64,000 nucleotides of DNA from Variovorax paradoxus (lineage in GTDB: Bacteria; Pseudomonadota; Gammaproteobacteria; Burkholderiales; Burkholderiaceae_C): NCBI GenBank assembly GCA_016806145.1, contig CP063166.1, positions 2,914,001 to 2,978,000 on the forward strand, given 5' to 3'. The translations under genes were made by a program, and so were the position numbers. Below, one piece after another: positions 36,829-45,267 of the stretch (positions are counted from its first letter, which is position 1; every line of letters begins with the position of its first letter). Below the pieces are notes generated by a model. That model saw only the letters and a program-made list of their open reading frames with translations. It was not told the DNA's origin and ran no database searches.

Positions 36829-38844
36829 TCAGTTCGCCCCCCTGACGGTAAGCGCCATAGCGACGTCGCGCACCCAGATCGGCTGCGCTGACAGCATGAA
36901 GGTCTCGCCGGTCATCGCCAGCAGCAGCGTGGTGCCCATCACCTCGGCGATCGCGCACGCGGCGTCGCTGGGCACTGCGTTGCCGATGCGCTCGCGCCAG
37001 GCCTGGTCGCTCAGGCCGTCCAGCTCGAAGCGCTCCTCGGGATCGAACAGCGATTGCAGGGCCGCGAGCTCGAGCGTCGTGAAAGGGCGATGCCACGTGC
37101 CGTCGAGCGCCTGAATGCGGCACACCACTTTGTCGGCCGCGGCGGGCATGCGCGGGTCGGCGACGCTCCACCGGCCGTTGTCGTGGCCGGCGGCCGCGCT
37201 GACCGCGCCGGCGGGCTCGTTCCACGACGTGACACCGTAGTGGCCGGCCGTCAGGTAGGCGTCGCCCTTGCTGCGCTGGATGCCGCTGCGAGGATCGGCC
37301 ACCGCGTAGGCTCCCTGGCCGGTGGTGCTGCCACTGATCACGGTGCCGGCGGGCTCGCCGAAGCTGGTCACCGAGTACTTCGCGAATGGCAGGCCGGGCT
37401 GCCGCGGGTCTGCGACTGCGGTGCCGCCCGCCGACGGCCCGGTGCCGGCCGTGACCGTCGTGCCGGGCTTGTCCCAGGGCACCACGCGGAACACGTTGTT
37501 GTGGCGCACGCCGCTGGCGCGCGGGTCCTGCACCGCGTAGGCGCCCGAGTCGTCGCCGCCGATGACGGTGCCCGCGCTGGAATCCCACGGGGTCACCGCG
37601 TACTTGGCGAACGGCTTGCGGTCCTGAGGGCCGCGCGGGTCGGCGACGCTGAAAGTGCCCTGACCGGGCGACTTCACGCCGATCACCGCTCCCATCGGCT
37701 CGGCCCAGTCAAGCACGCCGTATTGCTGGTACTGCAGCGCGGCTGCGGGCGCGCGAGGATCGGCCACCGTGAAGCGGCCATTGCTCGGACGGCTTGATCC
37801 AGCTACCACGCCGAGCGGGTCGCCCCACGGGTGGACGCCGAAGGCGCGGTGATGCGCGCCCTCGGTGCGCGGATCAGCCACCGAAAACGCGCCATTGCTG
37901 GGGCCGCTGCGCGCCGCCACCAGCTTCGAATGGTCCTCCCAGCGGGTGACGCCGTAGGCGCCGGTGCCCTCCTGCGTGCTAGGCACGATCAGGTAGTCAC
38001 GCAGGTGCCCGTTCTCGACGGCTAGCTTGTTCAGGCTCCGCCAGTCGCTGCCGGCCTCGACGAAGGCGAGGCGAACCCAGGTCTTCCACTGCAGCGCCGG
38101 AATGCGGTGCATCGGGCCGGCGCGCTCGTCGCCGGGCATCAGCATGCGGCCGAGCACGTCGCCCACGGCGCGCAGCGGGCGCTTCTCGGGCTCGTAGAGG
38201 AACGGCGGCACTTTCTCGATGTGCCTCGCAACCAGCAGGAAGCGCTTCCTGCTCTGCGCCAAGCCGCCGAGCTCGCCGCAGTCGTGCGTCGTCTCGGCCA
38301 CGGCGTAGCCGTAGCTGCGCAGCAGGCTGGTGATTTGGTCGAGCAGGTGGCGCCCGCGCGTCGCGATGCGCGGCACGTTTTCGAAGACGAAGAGCTCGGG
38401 CGGATCGTTCTTCCAGGCCTCGAGCATCAGCCACACGCCGCGCAGCGTGAGCCGATTCAGCGCCTGGTACTTGTCGCTCTTGCTCTTGCCTTCGGCGAGC
38501 AAGCCGCTGAAGCCCTTGCAGGGCGCCGAGAGGAAGATGATGTGCGGCCGCTCGCCGCCCGCGGCGCGGTGGATGTCGGCCGGCATGGCCTCGCGCCAGC
38601 CCGCCGGCGGCGGCCGGCCATGGAAGGCCTCGAACTGGGCCCGGTCGAAGAGGTCGAGCACGGTGCCGGTGGCGTTGGCGAGACGGTTGAAGTCGCGGAT
38701 CGCCGCGGCGTCGACGTCGATGCCGCCGATGCAGCGGAACTTCGCCTGCAGGTTGCCGACGCGCGGGTTGGCTTTGTTGAAGCCTCGCGCGCCTCCGCCC
38801 AGGCCGACGAAGGCGTGGAAGTGCCGGATCTCGACGTGCTTCAT
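36829..38844 (-). CDS. C5 cytosine DNA methyltransferase with seven internal repeats
   Basis: 671 residues. C5-MTase motifs in order: I (HAFVGLGGGARGFNKANP), IV with catalytic C109 (LSAPCKGFSG), VI (LFVFENVPRI), VIII (QSRKRFLLVARH, residues 197-208), then after a long insert IX (RPFTTLELAALQSLFDPEER) and X (ERIGNAVPSDAACAIAEVM, about 618-636). Between VIII and IX, where the target-recognition domain belongs, are seven tandem ~40-residue units ending VADPR (297-565). No restriction endonuclease is adjacent, so it looks like a phage solitary methylase. ATG 38844 overlaps the upstream gene by 4 nt; the stop is 2 nt from the convergent small gene. Confidence 0.9.
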   Translation of the reverse strand: MKHVEIRHFHAFVGLGGGARGFNKANPRVGNLQAKFRCIGGIDVDAAAIRDFNRLANATGTVLDLFDRAQFEAFHGRPPPAGWREAMPADIHRAAGGERPHIIFLSAPCKGFSGLLAEGKSKSDKYQALNRLTLRGVWLMLEAWKNDPPELFVFENVPRIATRGRHLLDQITSLLRSYGYAVAETTHDCGELGGLAQSRKRFLLVARHIEKVPPFLYEPEKRPLRAVGDVLGRMLMPGDERAGPMHRIPALQWKTWVRLAFVEAGSDWRSLNKLAVENGHLRDYLIVPSTQEGTGAYGVTRWEDHSKLVAARSGPSNGAFSVADPRTEGAHHRAFGVHPWGDPLGVVAGSSRPSNGRFTVADPRAPAAALQYQQYGVLDWAEPMGAVIGVKSPGQGTFSVADPRGPQDRKPFAKYAVTPWDSSAGTVIGGDDSGAYAVQDPRASGVRHNNVFRVVPWDKPGTTVTAGTGPSAGGTAVADPRQPGLPFAKYSVTSFGEPAGTVISGSTTGQGAYAVADPRSGIQRSKGDAYLTAGHYGVTSWNEPAGAVSAAAGHDNGRWSVADPRMPAAADKVVCRIQALDGTWHRPFTTLELAALQSLFDPEERFELDGLSDQAWRERIGNAVPSDAACAIAEVMGTTLLLAMTGETFMLSAQPIWVRDVAMALTVRGAN
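37150..37956 (-). repeat. Seven tandem VADPR repeats inside the C5 methyltransferase
   Basis: The encoded units follow Y-G-V-x2-W-x-E-P-x-G-x-V-x6-P-S-N-G-x-F-x-V-A-D-P-R with 8-16 residue linkers: starts near residues 297, 335, 375, 415, 452, 490 and 536. Unit 4 reads VQDPR and unit 6 SFGEP in place of W. The DNA repeats are degenerate, so this is an old duplication under protein-level selection rather than recent slippage. Confidence 0.9.
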
Positions 38845-39197
38845 GCCGGCGCGTCCCCGCTGGGCTGTGCGGCGCCGAGCATGCGCGAGCGGATGGCCTT
38901 GGCCGCACCGCTCAGCGGCCGCGCGAAGCCAGCGCACTGGGGGGACTGGCGCATCATTCGGACGTCGTCGACCTGCCGGTAGTCGATGCTCGGCTCGCGC
39001 GGCTGGAGAGCGCGGCAGTCGAGCGCGGCTGCGGCGGCCGCACTGTCGCTGATGTCGATGGCCTCGCGCACGGCCTCGACGGTAATGCCGAGGGACTGCG
39101 CGGCGGCGTGCATTGCCGCCTTTCTGTCCTGGCCAAGGGCGAGGGCGCGCGCGAGCGCGTCCTTCACCTTCTCGATGGAGATGACGGCGAAGTCCAT
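38841..39197 (-). CDS. Hypothetical protein in the methylase operon
   Basis: 118 residues, MDFAVISIEKVKDALARALA, then GQDRKAAMHAAAQSLGITVE and AVREAIDISDSAAA. The N-terminal two thirds are helical, and the GITVEAVREAID portion resembles a small HTH. ATG 39197 lies 5 nt after the previous gene's stop; its own stop overlaps the methylase start. Function unknown. Confidence 0.62.
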   Translation of the reverse strand: MDFAVISIEKVKDALARALALGQDRKAAMHAAAQSLGITVEAVREAIDISDSAAAAAALDCRALQPREPSIDYRQVDDVRMMRQSPQCAGFARPLSGAAKAIRSRMLGAAQPSGDAPA

Positions 39198-39202
39198 GCG
39201 GC

Positions 39203-39955
39203 TCAGTCCTTCGACGTGTCGGCGAAGATCTCTTCGGCCGTTTTGCCGCCCTTGCGGCGGCTGGCGGTGGCCGGCGCGTCGTCCTTGGGCGGGTCCTTCG
39301 GAGCATCGTTCGGGAACGGCCAGGGGCCGCCGTCCGCGGCCTGCTGCTGCTCGCCTTCGGGCTTCGAGGCAGCCGCCGGCGCGCTGGCAGCGGAATTCGC
39401 TTCGGTGTCTGCGTCGTCGAGCTGCTGCTGGCGCACTTCGGGCTCGAGCAGTTTGATCGGCACCTCGCGGCTCTTGAGCATCGCGAGCTCGGCCAGCACC
39501 ATCTTCGGCACGTCGACCATCTCGAGGCTCCACCACGCCGCCACGGTGCCGCCTTCCTTGGCCTGGAAGCGCCAGTTGTCGAGCGAGGCATCGGTCACCG
39601 GCAGGTTGGATTTTCCGCCCATGCCGTGATCGATCTCGCCGCGGTAGCCGGTCAGCTTCTCGGACCACGACACCTTCTTAATGTGGCGAGCCATCGCGGT
39701 GAGGTGCGGCAGGTCGCTGATCTCTTCGACGCCGGGCAGGGTCTGCCGCTTGTCCTTCGCGCTGTTGGCAGCGGCCTCGCTCTTCGTAAAGAACGCGGTG
39801 CGCAGCGCGCCGTCGAAGTGCGACAGCACGTAATTCGGAAGGTCGGCCTGCATGTTGAGGCGCACGCCCGGGTTCGCGCCTGGCGGCCGGTTCTTCTGGC
39901 TCAGCAGGGTGACGTCGAGTATCTTGACCTTCGTGAACTCGGGGAGAGAAAACAT
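39203..39955 (-). CDS. Phage protein of the recombination region, hypothetical
   Basis: 250 residues, starting MFSLPEFTKVKILDVTLLSQ. It contains RPPGANPGVRLNMQADLPN, EISDLPHLTAMARHIKKVSW and a C-terminal acidic/Pro/Ala linker ending RRKGGKTAEEIFADTSKD. Proteins of this shape lie beside recombination genes in related prophages and may bind single-stranded DNA, but I see no diagnostic motif. CAAAGGAG lies 7 nt before ATG 39955. Confidence 0.65.
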   Translation of the reverse strand: MFSLPEFTKVKILDVTLLSQKNRPPGANPGVRLNMQADLPNYVLSHFDGALRTAFFTKSEAAANSAKDKRQTLPGVEEISDLPHLTAMARHIKKVSWSEKLTGYRGEIDHGMGGKSNLPVTDASLDNWRFQAKEGGTVAAWWSLEMVDVPKMVLAELAMLKSREVPIKLLEPEVRQQQLDDADTEANSAASAPAAASKPEGEQQQAADGGPWPFPNDAPKDPPKDDAPATASRRKGGKTAEEIFADTSKD

Positions 39956-40075
39956 GGAGTAGCTCCTTTGGGTTGGCGGGAATGAAAGAGGGCGCCGCTC
40001 GCGCGGGCCGGCCGGGAATGGAGGAGGAGGGAGGAGGAGGGAGCCCGGCCGGCTCGAATCGCCCGAAAAGGGGTG

Positions 40076-40315
40076 TCAGAACGGGATGTCGTCGTCGAGC
40101 TCGGGCTCGGGCCGCTTCAGCAGCGTGCAGGCCTCGACGGGCGCGTCGGCGGTGCGCCGCATCTCGGTCGCGTGCAGCACGTAGAACGATTTGCCCGGGT
40201 ACACCGTGGCGAGCCGCTCCGCTTCGTCGGCCGCGGCCTTCGCGCTGTGGTGCTCGTGGCGAGGGGGACGCTCCCCCTCGGGACTCCACACCAGCCAGAA
40301 CTCGAGGTGCTCCAC
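40076..40315 (-). CDS. Small hypothetical protein
   Basis: 79 residues from GTG 40315: VEHLEFWLVWSPEGERPPRH, AADEAERLATVYPGKSFYVL and HATEMRRTADAPVEACTLLK, ending in acidic DDDIPF. The GTG lies 2 nt after the exonuclease stop, which decides the start. The tail ending resembles the acidic C-terminal tips of ssDNA-binding proteins, though the body is not an OB fold that I can recognise. The 120 bp after it hold a GGAGG-rich stretch and no gene. Confidence 0.58.
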   Translation of the reverse strand: MEHLEFWLVWSPEGERPPRHEHHSAKAAADEAERLATVYPGKSFYVLHATEMRRTADAPVEACTLLKRPEPELDDDIPF

Positions 40316-40317
40316 GA

Positions 40318-40935
40318 TCAGGCCGCGATCAGTTCGGCCGCAGCGCCGGTGGCCGCGAAGTAGACGACCTGGGCCGCGCGCACGTCGACGATCGCGCTGT
40401 GCGCGCCCTCGAGCTTCTTGCCGGTGAAGAACTCGTAGGCTTCGCCGAGGTTCGCGCTCTTGTGGTGGAAGCGCTTGGCCGCCTTCATCTTGGCCGTGGG
40501 CGGCAGCTTGAGGATCGGCGTGCTGATCAGCTGGGTGCACGCGGCCTTGCCGGCCTTCCACTCGTCGGCCGTCTCGGCATCCAGAAAGCGCATGCACGCG
40601 ATGCGCGCGATCCGGGCGTCGAACGATTCGTTGTGGCCAATGCGGATCTCGGCGCGGCGCCACATCGACAGCAGCATGCGCAGCGCAATGTGCTCGGGGA
40701 TGCCGACCTGCAGCGCGAGGTCGGTGGTGATGCCGTGGATTTCGGCGGTCTCGTCGGGAATCGTCCAGCCGTCGGGCTTCACGACGACGTCCAGCGTGCT
40801 GTAGACGCGCTGCGTCTCGAGGTCGACCAGCTCGGCGCCGACCTGCACGAAATGCGGCTGGCCGGGGTGCTCGCTTGGCTCATTGAAGAGCGGCAGCGCC
40901 TGGGTCTCGAAGTCGTAGAAGAGGGCGAGTTTCAT
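40318..40935 (-). CDS. DnaQ-like 3'-5' exonuclease
   Basis: 205 residues. DEDD motifs: FYDFETQALPLF (Exo I, D-x-E), IRIGHNESFDARIARIAC (Exo II, N-x3-D) and HSAIVDVRAAQVVYFAA (Exo III, H-x4-D), the DEDDh type. GAEIVD-like strand VQVGAELVDLETQRVYS is typical of the epsilon/RNase T fold. It lies in the recombination block with RecT and may trim DNA ends or serve replication fidelity. ATG 40935 overlaps the ATPase gene stop. Confidence 0.85.
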   Translation of the reverse strand: MKLALFYDFETQALPLFNEPSEHPGQPHFVQVGAELVDLETQRVYSTLDVVVKPDGWTIPDETAEIHGITTDLALQVGIPEHIALRMLLSMWRRAEIRIGHNESFDARIARIACMRFLDAETADEWKAGKAACTQLISTPILKLPPTAKMKAAKRFHHKSANLGEAYEFFTGKKLEGAHSAIVDVRAAQVVYFAATGAAAELIAA

Positions 40936-42674
40936 GCTGCTTCCTTGAGTTGGCCGACGTGGCCGTTGTTGATCCACTCGGCCGCGACGGTCGCGGGGAG
41001 GTCGGAGGGCAGCGCCTTCAGCGTGCCGAAGAGGAGCGCGGTGTCGAGCTCGCCGTTCTGGGCGAGCACGTCGAGCCACAGCAGCAGGTCGCCGCGGCCC
41101 TGGGCGTCGAGCACATCGAAGCGATCGAGCACCAGCAGCTTCAGGCCGGACTGGAAGCTGATCGCCTCGGCCACCATGGCGTCGGCGCGCCAGCGCTCGG
41201 ACTCGCTCAGCAGCCGGTACTCGCGCGCGCTGCCGCCCGGCGTCAGGCACGTGATCGACATGTCCGCCGAGATGCCGATGCGCAGCCATTCCGCGTCGAG
41301 GGAGCTCTGCTGCAGGCGCGTGTTGATCGGGTCGAGCGCCTCGGCGAGCATCTGGCCCGGGATGCCGTCGGGTGCGAGGTCGGCCGCGAGGGCGTCCCAG
41401 GCGACGACGTCGGCGTGGTGGCCGGCCGCGGTGGCGGTCTTCGATGCCGCTTCCTTGCCGGCCTGCACGAGCGCCTCGAGCTTGGCGACCTCGGCCGCGG
41501 CGTTGGCGCGCTTCTGCCGCAGCGTGGCCAGCCCTTGCGTCGCGGCGTCGATGTCGGACTGCTTCGGCGCGGCGGGCTGCTCGCCCTCGGTGAGCGTCTT
41601 GAGCTCGACGGCGGCGTCGCGCGCGGCTTGCAGGTCGCGCTTGTCGTTGGCGACTGCGGAGCGCAGCAGCTCGCGCGAGCGGACTAGCTCAGGCAGCGCG
41701 GCAGCGGCTTCTTCGTCGCGGACTCCATCGGGCACGGTGTGGGCCTTCAGCTCGCCGCCGGCCAGTTCGACCAGGCCGCGGCAATGCGGGCAGGTCAGGG
41801 GCTGCGTCGGCGCCGCGCCGGCAGCCTTGGCTTCGGCCTCTTGCACCTTGGCTTCCCAGCCGGCCAGATCCTTCTCGTCGGCCGCGAGCTTCGTTTCGAC
41901 GCGCGCCACGCGCTCGGCCGGCGCGCGGAGCGCCTCGATGCGAGCCTCGCGCGCGGTGTGGGTGCGCATGTCGGCCTGCAGCGCGCCGAGCGCTTGGTTG
42001 GCCTCGGCGATCTGCTTGTCGGCGTCGGCGAGCTGCTGCTGCGCGGCTGTGAGCGCGGCCGGGTCGGTCGAGACGGCGGGCGCGGCCCAGCTGGCGGCCT
42101 TCACCGAGCCGTAGGTCTCTCCCGTGAGCGCGCGCCACGCGCCCTTGGCCTCGGTGGCCTTGGACTTCGCCTCGGTGCATGCGGCGTCGAAGCCGGCGCG
42201 CAGCGTTGGCGCCACGCGATCGACGCGGGCTTTGTCGTGGCCGGCGGCGAGCAGGCGCTGGGACACCGTCTCCGGGGTGATCTTGATGCCCATCAGCCCG
42301 AAGAGGAAGGCGCGGCGCGCCTTGTCGTCCATGCTGCTGAAGCGCTGCGCGTCGAGCACGTAGGGCAGGGCGGCCGGCGGCGTGAAGCCATTGCTGCGCG
42401 ATGCCTTGCCGCTGGGCAGCACGATGCTCGCGGTCTCCTCGCCGATGCAGACCTCGGCGAAGCCGTTCTTCTCGCCATCGTTCACGAGCGCGGCGTATTC
42501 CTTCTTCAGCTCGACGCGGACCGTCTCGCCGGTGAGCGCCATGCGCACGGCTTCCTGCAGGCTGCTCTTCCCGGCGTAGTTGCCGCCGCCGAAGAGGGTG
42601 ATGGGCCGATCGAGCGCGACGTCGGCGCGGCGGATGCCGAGGAAGTTCTCGGCGGTGATGTGGGTGATCTTCAT
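40932..42674 (-). CDS. Rad50/SbcC-like AAA ATPase with zinc hook
   Basis: 580 residues. MKITHITAENFLGIRRADVA is the usual start of RecF/SMC-type ATPases; Walker A is FGGGNYAGKSSLQEA (about 28-42). A central coiled coil rises to a hook motif CPHC (295-298), as in Rad50/SbcC, then descends. The Walker B-like strand near the C-terminus reads LKLLVLDRFDVLD, with Arg-Phe replacing the usual DE. No SbcD/Mre11 nuclease gene is adjacent; the neighbouring DnaQ-like exonuclease could be its partner (inference). Overlaps the exonuclease gene by 4 nt. Confidence 0.85.
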   Translation of the reverse strand: MKITHITAENFLGIRRADVALDRPITLFGGGNYAGKSSLQEAVRMALTGETVRVELKKEYAALVNDGEKNGFAEVCIGEETASIVLPSGKASRSNGFTPPAALPYVLDAQRFSSMDDKARRAFLFGLMGIKITPETVSQRLLAAGHDKARVDRVAPTLRAGFDAACTEAKSKATEAKGAWRALTGETYGSVKAASWAAPAVSTDPAALTAAQQQLADADKQIAEANQALGALQADMRTHTAREARIEALRAPAERVARVETKLAADEKDLAGWEAKVQEAEAKAAGAAPTQPLTCPHCRGLVELAGGELKAHTVPDGVRDEEAAAALPELVRSRELLRSAVANDKRDLQAARDAAVELKTLTEGEQPAAPKQSDIDAATQGLATLRQKRANAAAEVAKLEALVQAGKEAASKTATAAGHHADVVAWDALAADLAPDGIPGQMLAEALDPINTRLQQSSLDAEWLRIGISADMSITCLTPGGSAREYRLLSESERWRADAMVAEAISFQSGLKLLVLDRFDVLDAQGRGDLLLWLDVLAQNGELDTALLFGTLKALPSDLPATVAAEWINNGHVGQLKEAA

Positions 42675-42685
42675 GGTGGTGGTGC

Positions 42686-43927
42686 TCAGTCGACGGAGGG
42701 AGCCGCGCCGCGGGCGCGGCGGCTGGTGGGCGCCGGTGCCGGCGCGGCGGGGGCGGCAGGCGCGCCCTCGAGTTCGGTGGCGCGGCGCTGGTAGACGTCG
42801 CTGAGAACGGCGCGCTGCTCCTCGGTGGGGTTCAGGGCGCGCAGGCTGTCCATTGCTGCGTCGAGCGTGTCCTGGTCCTTGCAGGCGGCCAGCTTCTCGG
42901 AGAAGGCGTCGACGTCCAGGCCCGCGGGCTGCGTGGCGCCGGCGGCGGCACCGGATGCGGCGGCCGGCTCGTCGACGGCGCCGGGGCCCCGCTCGTCGCG
43001 CGAGTCCTCTGCGGTGTTCTTCTGCACGACCTCAGCGCCTCGCACGGGCTGGGTGCTCAGGTCCTCGACCGAGACGCCGGTCACGCGGCCCTCGTGGTCG
43101 ACATCGAGCACGATCGCGTCCTGTGTCTCTTCCGTGGTGCGGCCCATGCCCATGACGATGTCGGGGGCGTGGATGTTCCCGAAGAAGCTGCCGGCCCGGT
43201 ACTGCAGCATGAGGTGCCGCATCTCGGTCTGCCACTTCGAGCCGGACTTCCCGTACCAGCCTTCCTCGACCGCGAGCCGCATGCTCACGGGTGCGGACTC
43301 GATCACCGGCAGATTCGCGGCCTTGGCTTGGTCGAGCGTGCGGATCTGCGGCGGGAAGGCCACATTGCCGGGGAGGGCCCAGGCAACGCATTCCAGGTTC
43401 TCGACCTCGACGCTGATGTCCTTGAAGTCGTAGCGATTGAGCTGGCGGTTCCAGCCCTGCTTCTCCCGGTAGGTGGCCTTGATCACGCCCTTGTTCTTCA
43501 CGTCGAAGCGCAGGGGCGTGAAGCGGCCGCTGGCGTTGATGGCGGCGATCTTGTATTGGCCGCTCCAGGTCAGCCGACCTTCGATCACGTTCGCGTTCTG
43601 CATCACCGCGGCGATGCTCATGCCCACCGACTGCGCGACCTCGATCGCGATCAGGCAATTGCCGAGCGCCGACGGGTTCTCGACCATCTCGACATTGCCG
43701 TCGCGACCCTTCTTCTCGGTGAACTGCCGGAAGGCGGCCGGCACGGCGTTGGAGGTCGACAGCGCGCGAGCGATACGCTGCGCCAGCTCGAAGCCTCGCA
43801 GCGAGAACATGCTGACGACGTGATCAGCAGGATCGGGCACGGTGGCGACCTGGTGCTGCTGCTGGCGCAGTTGTTGGACGCTGGCGGTGTTGACGGCCGG
43901 GGCCGCCACGGTTGCTGTTGCAGACAT
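42686..43927 (-). CDS. recT: RecT-family single-strand annealing protein
   Basis: 413 residues. The core MFSLRGFELAQRIARALSTS, NPSALGNCLIAIEVAQSVGM, QNANVIEGRLTWSGQYKIAA and KWQTEMRHLMLQYRAGSFFG follows the RecT/Bet-like annealase pattern. It anneals complementary DNA during phage recombination together with a 5'-3' exonuclease. The C-terminal 110 residues are a low-complexity Ala/Pro linker and a short helical tail. ATG 43927 follows GAAGGA. A PD-(D/E)XK nuclease gene lies 24 nt upstream, the expected exonuclease partner. Confidence 0.88.
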   Translation of the reverse strand: MSATATVAAPAVNTASVQQLRQQQHQVATVPDPADHVVSMFSLRGFELAQRIARALSTSNAVPAAFRQFTEKKGRDGNVEMVENPSALGNCLIAIEVAQSVGMSIAAVMQNANVIEGRLTWSGQYKIAAINASGRFTPLRFDVKNKGVIKATYREKQGWNRQLNRYDFKDISVEVENLECVAWALPGNVAFPPQIRTLDQAKAANLPVIESAPVSMRLAVEEGWYGKSGSKWQTEMRHLMLQYRAGSFFGNIHAPDIVMGMGRTTEETQDAIVLDVDHEGRVTGVSVEDLSTQPVRGAEVVQKNTAEDSRDERGPGAVDEPAAASGAAAGATQPAGLDVDAFSEKLAACKDQDTLDAAMDSLRALNPTEEQRAVLSDVYQRRATELEGAPAAPAAPAPAPTSRRARGAAPSVD

Positions 43928-43951
43928 GGCTTTTCCTTCTTCGAGTGGGGG

Positions 43952-44782
43952 TCAGTCGTGGAACTTGCAGTGCGAGGCGTATGCCGGGCAGTACTTGCGC
44001 GAGCACAGCGTCGACTTCGGGTTCGGCGGGAACACGCCGCTCTTCAACATGCCGGCCGCGATCTCGATGAGCCCGGGCGTCTTGTCGTCGCCGAGTAGCG
44101 GGGTCTTCACGTCGGCGATCTCGCCCGTAGCACAGGGCGTTTCCTTGGTGGTCTGCAGGCCGATGATTTCGGCGGGGCCGTCCAGGCGCTCGCCAGTTGC
44201 CTGCTCAGCCATCAGCGTGTAGATGCCGAGCTGAATGTGGTGGCCCTTCGTCACTGCGCGCCGGCCGCCGCGCTCAAGGATCTCGGTCGCGCGGCTGCCA
44301 GTCTTCACGTCGGATATGCCCTTGCGGCCATCCTGCAGCTGTCGCACGCGGTCCGTGGTGCCGGTGACGCGCACGGTGCCGTGCTTCGTCGCGATGTCGA
44401 GCGCCGTGCACTTCACTTCCACCGCTGTGTAGGTGCGCGTCGGCGCGATGTCGTTGCAGTAGCGCGCCGTGAGCTTGACTGCGTAGGTGTCAGCAAGGGC
44501 CGGGGTGAGACCTTCATCCCAAGCGACCTCGTTCTCCGGCGCGGCCAGGGCTGCGCGCGAGGCGTCAACAGCATCGGTGACCGAAATGAACTTGCCGTCC
44601 AGGATGGACTGGTCGTAGGCCGCGGTGCCGACGTGCACGGCCGTGCCGAGATGCGCGGCGCCGCCCGAGAGGCTGCGCAGGCCGAAGATGTTCTGCCAAT
44701 ACCATTTGTACGAGCAGTCGAAAAGGCTGGGCCAGGAGCTGGCGCGCACGACCGCGAGGGGCCTGGTGTCGGTGGTGTTCAC
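43952..44782 (-). CDS. PD-(D/E)XK nuclease (RecB/Cas4-like), probable RecT partner
   Basis: 276 residues. RASSWPSLFDCSYKWYWQNI and LGTAVHVGTAAYDQSI match the RecB-like nuclease start (RxS-x-C-P---Y and GTAVH). The catalytic core is TTDRVRQLQDGRKGISDVKTG, supplying D and D-x-K. Cys residues at the start (FDCSY) and end (STLCSRKYCPAYASHCKFHD) form the Cas4/AddB-type Fe-S cluster pattern. It likely generates 3' single strands for RecT. ATG 44782 is 14 nt after the next gene's stop. Confidence 0.85.
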   Translation of the reverse strand: MNTTDTRPLAVVRASSWPSLFDCSYKWYWQNIFGLRSLSGGAAHLGTAVHVGTAAYDQSILDGKFISVTDAVDASRAALAAPENEVAWDEGLTPALADTYAVKLTARYCNDIAPTRTYTAVEVKCTALDIATKHGTVRVTGTTDRVRQLQDGRKGISDVKTGSRATEILERGGRRAVTKGHHIQLGIYTLMAEQATGERLDGPAEIIGLQTTKETPCATGEIADVKTPLLGDDKTPGLIEIAAGMLKSGVFPPNPKSTLCSRKYCPAYASHCKFHD

Positions 44783-44796
44783 GAGTGCGGGACCTT

Positions 44797-44988
44797 TCAG
44801 CGATAGAAGAAGTGGAGGAGGACGCCGGCCGCTGCGATGCAGGCGGCGGCGACGAAGAAGGCGCGACGCGCCAAGGTGAGGAGGGCGTCGATCGCGGCGT
44901 AGGGCTGCGCGATGGGCTCGGGCGTGTCCGGGGGGAACGCGGCGGCGCGCGGGCCGCGCGTGTTGTCGACTGCGATGCGAACGGCCAT
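44797..44988 (-). CDS. Small membrane protein
   Basis: 63 residues with one membrane helix near the C-terminus (AFFVAAACIAAAGVLLHFFY). It starts with ATG 44988, 7 nt after the next upstream stop. Unknown function; small membrane proteins of this type in early phage operons are often exclusion factors, but nothing here proves that. Confidence 0.6.
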   Translation of the reverse strand: MAVRIAVDNTRGPRAAAFPPDTPEPIAQPYAAIDALLTLARRAFFVAAACIAAAGVLLHFFYR

Positions 44989-44995
44989 GGCGGTC

Positions 44996-45091
44996 TCAGT
45001 GGTAGTTGTTGAAGGCGATGGCGACCACGAACCCGACCAGACCCGCGATGAAGAGGGCGATGTCGGCGAGGGTCTGCTCGAGGCGGCTCAC
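44996..45091 (-). CDS. Tiny membrane peptide
   Basis: 31 residues from GTG 45091: VSRLEQTLADIALFIAGLVG then FVVAIAFNNYH, a single membrane helix. The GTG overlaps the stop of the upstream small gene (GTGA), matching the overlap style of the whole operon. Short, so confidence is modest. Confidence 0.5.
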   Translation of the reverse strand: MSRLEQTLADIALFIAGLVGFVVAIAFNNYH

Positions 45092-45267
45092 GCGCGGACC
45101 TCTTGGCTCAGGCGCTGTTCGCGCGCGGCGTACATGTCGGCGAGCGCTTTGTGGTGCTCGGCCGCGGCCTGGTGCTCGAGGCGTGCCTGCTGGGCCTGCT
45201 GCAGCTGCTGGCGCGCGATGCGCTCCGCAGTGAGCGGCGCGAAGGGGGAGAAGAGTTTGCGGATCAC
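45088..45267 (-). CDS. Small helical protein
   Basis: 59 residues from GTG 45267 (VIRKLFSPFAPLTAERIARQ then QLQQAQQARLEHQAAAEHHK), predicted coiled coil rich in Gln, Ala and Arg. GTGA overlaps on both sides support it. No family recognised. Confidence 0.52.
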   Translation of the reverse strand: MIRKLFSPFAPLTAERIARQQLQQAQQARLEHQAAAEHHKALADMYAAREQRLSQEVRA

